Shown piece after piece: positions 5,725 through 10,702 of a stretch of 10,702 bases of DNA. The stretch lies in the NCBI GenBank assembly GCA_030625445.1, contig DAOUQU010000030.1, positions 1 to 10,702 on the forward strand, written 5' to 3'. Both the position numbers and the translations under genes were made by a program. Every line of letters starts with the position of its first letter. Within the stretch, counting starts at the first letter, position 1. Source of the DNA: Gammaproteobacteria bacterium. GTDB taxonomy: Bacteria; Pseudomonadota; Gammaproteobacteria; Chromatiales; Chromatiaceae. The notes below the pieces were generated by a model. It searched no databases. It saw only the letters and a program-made list of their open reading frames with translations, and had not been told where the DNA came from.

Positions 5725-6582
5725 TTACTCTCCCAGTTCACGATGCTGGATCAACGGGTTATAACCCAGCTGTTTAAGCTGATCGCTAATCACTTCAACA
5801 AGATAGACCGAGCGGTGTTGGCCGCCGGTGCAGCCGATGGCAATCGTCAAGTAGGCGCGTCCCTCTTCCTGAAAGCTCGGTATCCAGGATTGCAGTAGAT
5901 CGGTGATTTTGTGCTGCAGCTCCCTGGCGTGGTTATTGGAGGAGAGAAAGCGATGAACTGCAGGGTCCTTGCCTGTCAGTGTGCGCAGTTCGGTGTTCCA
6001 GTAGGGATTTGGCAGAAAGCGGGCGTCAAATACAAGTGCGGCATCCTGTGGAATACCATACTTAAAACCGAATGATTGCAGATGGATCTGCATCTCAGCA
6101 GAGTCATCGGCAATTTTCAGGCTAATCAGGCGTCTGAGCTCATGCAGATTCAGACGGGTTGTATCAAGCAGGATCTCTGCAGCTTCACGCACTGGTTGAA
6201 GCCTGGTGTGCTCTTCGATAATCGCTTCATTGAGTGAATGATTGTCTTTTGTCAGGGGGTGGCGACGGCGTGTTTCACTGAAGCGTTGCAGCAGCACACG
6301 CTGATCTGCTTCCAGAAAGAGGATTGTGCACGATATCCCTTTTGCCCGCAGTTCTTCAATCTTTTCCGGAAGCATGCGTAGATTTTCAGAAGTGGTGCGG
6401 GCATCAATCCCGATAGCAACATCCTGCTGATAGATCTCACTGTTCTCCAGCAGTTCCGTGACCGCTGTTTGCAGCATCGGTATCGGCAGATTGTCAATGC
6501 AGTAGAAACCAGCATCTTCAAGTGCATGCAATGCTACGGTTTTTCCCGACCCTGAAAGTCCGGATACGATGATGAGTTTCAT
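5725..6582 (-). CDS. rapZ: RapZ / YvcJ family nucleotide-binding regulatory protein
   Basis: RapZ is a P-loop protein which in E. coli binds small RNAs and steers RNase E to GlmZ, controlling GlmS and cell-envelope precursor supply; outside enterics its target is less clear. The 285 residues start MKLIIVSGLSGSGKT, with Walker A at 8-15. FYCIDNLP (26-33), ILFLEAD (87-93), FGFKYG (171-176), DARFLPNPYW (186-195) and GCTGGQHRSV (250-259) are all family hallmarks, the last two lying in the C-terminal domain. A TTG-started extension to 6660 is possible in frame, but it would overlap the promoter and adds 26 non-family residues. The ATG at 6582 has AGG seven bases before it. It is the first gene of rapZ-EIIA-HPr. 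Confidence 0.96.
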   Translation of the reverse strand: MKLIIVSGLSGSGKTVALHALEDAGFYCIDNLPIPMLQTAVTELLENSEIYQQDVAIGIDARTTSENLRMLPEKIEELRAKGISCTILFLEADQRVLLQRFSETRRRHPLTKDNHSLNEAIIEEHTRLQPVREAAEILLDTTRLNLHELRRLISLKIADDSAEMQIHLQSFGFKYGIPQDAALVFDARFLPNPYWNTELRTLTGKDPAVHRFLSSNNHARELQHKITDLLQSWIPSFQEEGRAYLTIAIGCTGGQHRSVYLVEVISDQLKQLGYNPLIQHRELGE

Positions 6583-6624
6583 CTCAAAGCCTGAGTCATA
6601 AAATGAGCTATCTTGCGCAACTTT

Positions 6625-6653
6625 TTTATAGAACCTGTGAAAGTATATGCCAA
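6625..6653 (-). promoter_or_regulatory. Sigma70 promoter of rapZ-EIIA-HPr
   Basis: On the minus strand TTGGCA (6653-6648) is followed after exactly 17 bases by TATAAA (6630-6625); each box has five of six consensus bases. The leader to the rapZ ATG at 6582 is about 36 bases. The promoter falls in the 105-base gap after ctaA, so rapZ need not depend on ctaA transcription. Confidence 0.7.
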
Positions 6654-6687
6654 GCGTCAACCAACAACAATTTGATTGATCAATGGA

Positions 6688-7653
6688 TTAATGAGTGTAG
6701 ATACTGACCTTGCTGCGCCTGGTGAGATGATGCAGATAGACCAGGGCGAGCAGCAGCAGTGCAGCTCCGCCAGTGTGCGCTATCGTGACTGGCAAGGGAA
6801 GCAGTAACAGAATATTGGCGATCCCCAGCTGCATCTGCAGAATCAGGATAAAAGCCAGCCATAGACCAGCATTCCGATAGACGGCCGTGTTTTTTCGTGT
6901 TGCCATCAAAGAGAGAAACAGAATATAGACAGAGATTATTACAGCGCTATACCTGTGCGCCAGGTGTACGCTGATACTCTGCTGGTTGTTCAATTGGCTG
7001 TTCTGATAGTTGACGTTTTCCTGACTGAGGAGTTGATAAATTCCAGAAAAATCAAAAGCAGGCAGCCATTGCTGCTGACAGGTCGGTAGATCAGGGCATG
7101 CCAGGGATGCATAGTTGCTACTGGTGAATCCGCCCAGCAGGATTTGCACACAAACCAGGATAAAAGCAATGATGGTCCAGGGCCGGAGATTGATCCTGGG
7201 AAGGCGTTCGCTATAGATGGCGCCTTTTGAAGTGGCGTTCAGATATACCGACCATAACAGAGAGAGGGTCAACATTGCAGTCAACAGGTGAAGTGTGACA
7301 ACAACCGGATGCAGCAGCATGCTGACGGTCAGATAGCCCAGCCACCCCTGGAGTAGCGTCAGCAACAGAACCAGGCGGAGTTGCCAGGAGTATCTGGGGC
7401 CACTTTTCATACGCTCCGCAATGATGACGAGCGACACCACGAACAGGCTGAACGCGACTGCCAGATAGCGATGAATCATCGCACTCCACGCCAGGAGATC
7501 GGTGCCAGTTGGAAATAGCCGGCCATTGCAGCCGGGAAAGTCCGGGCAGGCGAGGCCTGCATCACTCAGCCGCAGATAGGATCCCATGAGGATTAATATA
7601 AATGCCAGCAGAGAGGCAGTGAAGAGCAGACGTGTAAACCAGGTTTGGAGCAT
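6688..7653 (-). CDS. ctaA: Heme A synthase (COX15/CtaA family)
   Basis: CtaA oxidises the methyl group of heme O to give heme A for aa3-type cytochrome oxidases. It is an inner-membrane protein. The 321 residues show about eight hydrophobic helices in two homologous halves. Likely heme ligands are His61 (IHRYLAV), His122 (LHLLTAM), His233 (HLAHRYSAV) and His293 (IAHTGGAA). Each half has a Cys pair in a short outer loop: ACPDFPGC (35-42) and ACPDLPTC (185-192). GSYLRLSDAG (24-33) and LLGGFTSSN (172-180) are the matching signature loops. The first possible start is a TTG at 7671, but ATG 7653 has GGA six bases before it and fits the family. No cox structural gene or ctaB is nearby, so it is detached from the usual oxidase cluster. 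It implies an aa3 oxidase elsewhere. Confidence 0.93.
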   Translation of the reverse strand: MLQTWFTRLLFTASLLAFILILMGSYLRLSDAGLACPDFPGCNGRLFPTGTDLLAWSAMIHRYLAVAFSLFVVSLVIIAERMKSGPRYSWQLRLVLLLTLLQGWLGYLTVSMLLHPVVVTLHLLTAMLTLSLLWSVYLNATSKGAIYSERLPRINLRPWTIIAFILVCVQILLGGFTSSNYASLACPDLPTCQQQWLPAFDFSGIYQLLSQENVNYQNSQLNNQQSISVHLAHRYSAVIISVYILFLSLMATRKNTAVYRNAGLWLAFILILQMQLGIANILLLLPLPVTIAHTGGAALLLLALVYLHHLTRRSKVSIYTH

Positions 7654-7745
7654 AGTTATCCAGATGATCAATCAGATCTGTTGCAGAGTTGATTTCAAGG
7701 TAGAGGATGATAAGTTATTTTGAACCCCATGACGACCCCAAGTGA

Positions 7746-7871
7746 TGAGTACTGAGTAGCGAGTACTGAGGACTGAGGACTGAGGGAAAGGGATAGTAGC
7801 GAGTGTTGAGTAGCGAGGACTGAGTCGTGAGGCTGGTTGTAGTTACTCAGTACTCAGTCCTCGCTACTCAT
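7746..7871. repeat. Degenerate GAGTACT/GAGGACT/GAGTAGC repeat island
   Basis: From 7746 the plus strand is built of units of 6-8 bases: TGAGTAC, TGAGTAGC, GAGTAC, TGAGGAC, TGAGGAC, TGAG. After a short break (7785-7797) the motif returns with TGAGTAGCGAGGACTGAG. It then appears in the opposite orientation at 7845-7871 as ACTCAGTACTCAGTCCTCGCTACTCAT. The island fills most of the gap between glnE and ctaA and runs into glnE, supplying its last five codons and stop. Unit lengths vary, so it is neither a simple microsatellite nor a CRISPR. No function is known to me. Confidence 0.85.
7807..7870 (-). other. Perfect 19-bp inverted repeat at the glnE 3' end
   Basis: TGAGTAGCGAGGACTGAGT (7807-7825) and its exact reverse complement (7852-7870) flank a 26-base spacer. 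In the glnE transcript this would fold into a long stem that begins in the final codons and includes the stop. No run of T follows on the minus strand, so a classical terminator is not supported. Transcript stabilisation or pausing is possible. Confidence 0.7.
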
Positions 7872-10664
7872 AACTCTCCCCCATGCCTCGATAACAATAT
7901 TACGCTCCACGCTCAATTCGTCCACCGGAATTAGCCCCGCTTTCTCCTGAAGTGAGAGGCGGTGATGCGCTGCCCGCAATACCCGGTAGATGCCAGCCAG
8001 TCGTTCCCTCCAATCGGGTTCGATCAATCCCTCATCTTGCAGTGACTGCAGCAAGCGAATATTATCGCTGAAGTTGCACAGGGCGGGATGGCTACCAGCT
8101 TCGCGCAGAATCAGATACTGCACCATGAACTCGATGTCGGTGATGCCGCCTTTTCCCTGCTTCAGGTCAAAAACCTCGCTGCTGCTCTTGTCGAGCGAAT
8201 CCCGCATCTTTGATCGCATTTTAACCACTTCATTGCGCAGAGATTTCACATCACGCTGTTTGCAAATCGCCTTCCGGCGAATAACATTAAATGCGGAGAT
8301 CACCACATGATCGCCGCTCACAGCACGACTGCGCACCAGCGCCTGCTGCTCCCATATCCAGGCCTGTTTCTGCTGGTAGCTTTCAAAGGCATTGAGGCTG
8401 CTCACCAGCAGACCTGAAGCACCATTGGGACGCAACCGCATATCGATTTCATAGGCTCGGCCGGAAGGAGTGGTGGCGGTGAGAAGGTGGATCAAACGCT
8501 GCGCCATGCGTGCATAAAAGTTTTCAGCTGCAACAGCTCTCTCACCATCAGTCATGCTGTTCATTGTGGCATTGTGCAAAAACAGCAGGTCCAGGTCCGA
8601 GCCATATCCCAGCTCGATGCCGCCAAGCTTTCCATAGCCGATAATGGCAAATCCCATGGCGTCAGCAGTTGTTCCCTGCGGGGAGCCATGACGTGCACTG
8701 AGATCCCTCCAGGCGATCTTCAGTGCTGCGTCGAGTGTCACTTTGGCTATCTCGGAGAGATAATCGCTGACCACCATCAGTGGAATAATATTGGAGATGT
8801 CTGCTGCAGCTACGCGCAAACGGTTGGTGGCAACGAAATGGCGCAGGATCTCCATCTCCTGCTCCAGATCCCCCTCGACGCGTTGCAGCATGCTGTCAAG
8901 CTCATTGGTTAGGGCGTCGCGGCTTAGTGGTTGATAGAGGAGTCGGTGATCGATGAGTTGATCGAGCAGCAGCGGCTGGCGCACGATCCACTGCATGAAC
9001 CATGGGCTGGCGCTGAGCAGGCTGATCAATTGCTCCAGCGCACCCTGGTTTTCACTCAGCAGCTCGAGATAGGTGGTGCGGCGGGCAATGGCCACGATCA
9101 CTGCACTGAGACGCTCCAGTGTCTCTTCGGCATTGCTGCACTTTGCTGTCAATGCCAGCAGACGCGGCATCAGGGTGTCGAGTAAGTGACTGCCCCGTTC
9201 ACCGGCTCTCTGCAGCGAGTGATTCCGGTGCAGATCCTGTATCAGTTTTGCAGCTCTTTCACTATCCTTGAAGCCAGCCTCGACAAGTCGATCAAGTTGC
9301 TTCTCACGGCCACTCCATACGGCTTCCAGTGGGGAGAGTTGTTGCTCCGTATCATTGAAGAGTTGCTCGAAATGGTACTGCACACTGGCGCGATGGCGCG
9401 TCAGTTCATTCGTGAAGCTCTCTGCTGTTGCAAAGCCCATGGTGAGTGCAATGCGTTCAACTCCCTCTTCATCTTCCGGCAGCTGATGGTTTTGTTCATC
9501 GCGCCATGCCTGGATGCGGTTTTCGACAAGACGCAGAAAACGATAGGCATCGATGAGTTCGCTGACAGTCGTTTGAGGAAGAATGTTTTTGTCAGCGAGT
9601 ATGCCCAGCACCTCCTGGATCGGAGCAATCTGCAGTTCACTCTCCCTTCCGCCGCGGATCAACTGAAATGTCTGTCCAAGAAATTCAATCTCCCGAATTC
9701 CACCCGGACCAAGCTTGATGTTATTGCGCATCCCCTTACGCTGCATCTCGTCATTGATGAGCTGCTTGAGTTTGCGCAGTGAATCAATAGCACCGTAGTC
9801 GAGATAGCGCCGATAGACAAAAGGCCGCAACATCTTCAGCAGTGAGGCTCCAGCCTGCATATCTCCGGCTGCGATGCGGGCCTTGATCATGGCGTAGCGC
9901 TCCCACTCCCTGGCCTGCGACTGGTAGTAGTTCTCCATAAAGTCGAAGTTGGGCGCCAGTGGCCCGGACTGGCCAAAGGGACGCAGGCGTGTATCGACAC
10001 GGAATACAAAGCCGTCAACAGTACGCGAGTTGAGCGCCCTGGTCAGTTTTTGGCACAGACGCGTGAAAAACTCCTCGTTGGAGAGGTGGCGTCTGCCGTC
10101 TGTCTCTCCCGCAGAGGGGAAGCAGTAGATCAGGTCGATGTCAGATGAGAGGTTGAGTTCGCGTGCCCCGAGTTTTCCCATGCCGATCACGACGAGCTGC
10201 TGGGCGTTGCCATCAACATCACGCGGTGTGCCAAGGCTCTGCAGCTGTTGTTGATAGAGATACTGCAGTGCGGATTGAATAGATGCATCAGCCAGGGCGC
10301 TGAGGGATTCAAGGGTTTCATCCAGGTTGGCGATCCGGGCCAGATCCCGCCAGATAATGCGCACCATCTGCTGCTGGCGAAACAGGCGCAGTTGACGCTG
10401 CAGCTGCTCTTCGCTATCAATGTCTGCGAGACGCTCCGCGAGCAATGCGGCGAACTCGCCGGGCAGAGGCGGCTGCTGTAGTGCTCCGCTTTCAAACAGC
10501 GGAATCATGCGTTCGGGCCCCGCCTCGAAGTAATGAAGCACATATTCGCTTGCGGCTAGTACAATCTTTGCCTGTCGGGCGATATCCGTGTCGTGCTCGA
10601 ATGATGCGCCCGCTCTTTGTGACCACATTTGCAGCAGATTACTGATGCGTTGCGTCGTTAACAT
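7854..10664 (-). CDS. glnE: Bifunctional glutamine synthetase adenylyltransferase / adenylyl-removing enzyme
   Basis: GlnE adds AMP to and removes it from glutamine synthetase in response to PII and glutamine, tuning ammonia assimilation. The 936 residues are close to the 946 of E. coli. Both nucleotidyltransferase halves are present. The N-terminal removase has GMGKLGARELNLSSDIDLIY (161-180, Asp175/Asp177), Asp224 in FRVDTRLRP, and GPGGIREIEFLGQ (319-331). The C-terminal transferase has GYGKLGGIELGYGSDLDLLF (676-695, Asp690/Asp692), Asp741 in YEIDMRLRPNGASG, and GKGGITDIEF (837-846). Start ATG 10664 is followed by normal family sequence, and an in-frame TGA lies about 30 bases upstream, so the gene is complete. 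Its Shine-Dalgarno is poor. A TAAAAT at the window edge (10702-10697) could be a -10, but its -35 would be outside. The last residues, MSSED, come from the repeat island. Confidence 0.97.
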   Translation of the reverse strand: MLTTQRISNLLQMWSQRAGASFEHDTDIARQAKIVLAASEYVLHYFEAGPERMIPLFESGALQQPPLPGEFAALLAERLADIDSEEQLQRQLRLFRQQQMVRIIWRDLARIANLDETLESLSALADASIQSALQYLYQQQLQSLGTPRDVDGNAQQLVVIGMGKLGARELNLSSDIDLIYCFPSAGETDGRRHLSNEEFFTRLCQKLTRALNSRTVDGFVFRVDTRLRPFGQSGPLAPNFDFMENYYQSQAREWERYAMIKARIAAGDMQAGASLLKMLRPFVYRRYLDYGAIDSLRKLKQLINDEMQRKGMRNNIKLGPGGIREIEFLGQTFQLIRGGRESELQIAPIQEVLGILADKNILPQTTVSELIDAYRFLRLVENRIQAWRDEQNHQLPEDEEGVERIALTMGFATAESFTNELTRHRASVQYHFEQLFNDTEQQLSPLEAVWSGREKQLDRLVEAGFKDSERAAKLIQDLHRNHSLQRAGERGSHLLDTLMPRLLALTAKCSNAEETLERLSAVIVAIARRTTYLELLSENQGALEQLISLLSASPWFMQWIVRQPLLLDQLIDHRLLYQPLSRDALTNELDSMLQRVEGDLEQEMEILRHFVATNRLRVAAADISNIIPLMVVSDYLSEIAKVTLDAALKIAWRDLSARHGSPQGTTADAMGFAIIGYGKLGGIELGYGSDLDLLFLHNATMNSMTDGERAVAAENFYARMAQRLIHLLTATTPSGRAYEIDMRLRPNGASGLLVSSLNAFESYQQKQAWIWEQQALVRSRAVSGDHVVISAFNVIRRKAICKQRDVKSLRNEVVKMRSKMRDSLDKSSSEVFDLKQGKGGITDIEFMVQYLILREAGSHPALCNFSDNIRLLQSLQDEGLIEPDWRERLAGIYRVLRAAHHRLSLQEKAGLIPVDELSVERNIVIEAWGRVMSSED

Positions 10665-10702
10665 GAAAAGGAACCGGATGTTAATCTCTGCGATTCATTT
10701 TA

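Noticed and set aside
6583..6660. TTG-started N-terminal extension of RapZ
   Set aside because: It overlaps the well-formed rapZ promoter, and the family begins at MKLIIVSG, residue 27 of the extension.
6663..6687. Possible terminator after ctaA around TTGATCAA
   Set aside because: The palindrome is only eight bases, AT-rich, and has no following T-run.
7654..7671. TTG start for ctaA
   Set aside because: ATG 7653 has a better-spaced ribosome site and gives the expected family start.
7746..7871. Possible CRISPR array
   Set aside because: Units are 6-8 bases, variable, partly inverted and without unique spacers of regular length.
9186..9782. Long plus-strand open frame of 198 codons inside glnE
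   Set aside because: It is fully antisense to conserved glnE sequence with no ribosome site or recognisable protein features.

Overview
The window is a chromosomal stretch from a gammaproteobacterium of moderate GC content. The protein types fit a free-living or symbiotic respiring lineage of the Chromatiales/Thiotrichales kind: a DUF1820 protein close to Pseudomonas homologues, stand-alone HisI, Fe-type SodB, RapZ clustered with a mannose-family EIIA and HPr, heme A synthase, and a full-length bifunctional GlnE. The taxonomic placement is inferred from protein types and is not proven. Genes are dense, and no gap between genes exceeds about 180 bases.

Layout. On the minus strand at the left edge, a DUF1820 gene (908-1237) is followed, with a 1-base stop/start overlap, by a Cache/PDC-type sensor protein that runs off the window (1-908). 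Divergent from this pair is a plus-strand unit, hisI (1329-1763) and gloB (1770-2546). gloB converges on sodB (2678-3259, minus), and a short tandem repeat plus a REP-like palindrome lie between the two stop codons. The minus strand then carries, read from right to left: glnE (10664-7854), a short-repeat island, ctaA (7653-6688), rapZ - EIIA - HPr (6582-5055, tightly packed with its own promoter), a Wzi-like outer-membrane barrel gene with a strong promoter (4956-3418), a clean rho-independent terminator (3387-3357), and sodB.

Function. Most genes are core metabolism or regulation: histidine synthesis, methylglyoxal detoxification, superoxide removal, heme A synthesis for an aa3-type oxidase, control of glutamine synthetase by adenylylation, and a regulatory phosphotransferase module without a sugar permease. 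The less-described elements are the DUF1820/soluble-Cache pair, the orphan Wzi-like protein with an operator-like dyad over its promoter, and two different repeat elements sitting against gene ends. One of these repeats supplies the last codons of glnE. I did not find a large undescribed defence or mobile system. The best leads are the DUF1820-Cache pair and the repeat island.
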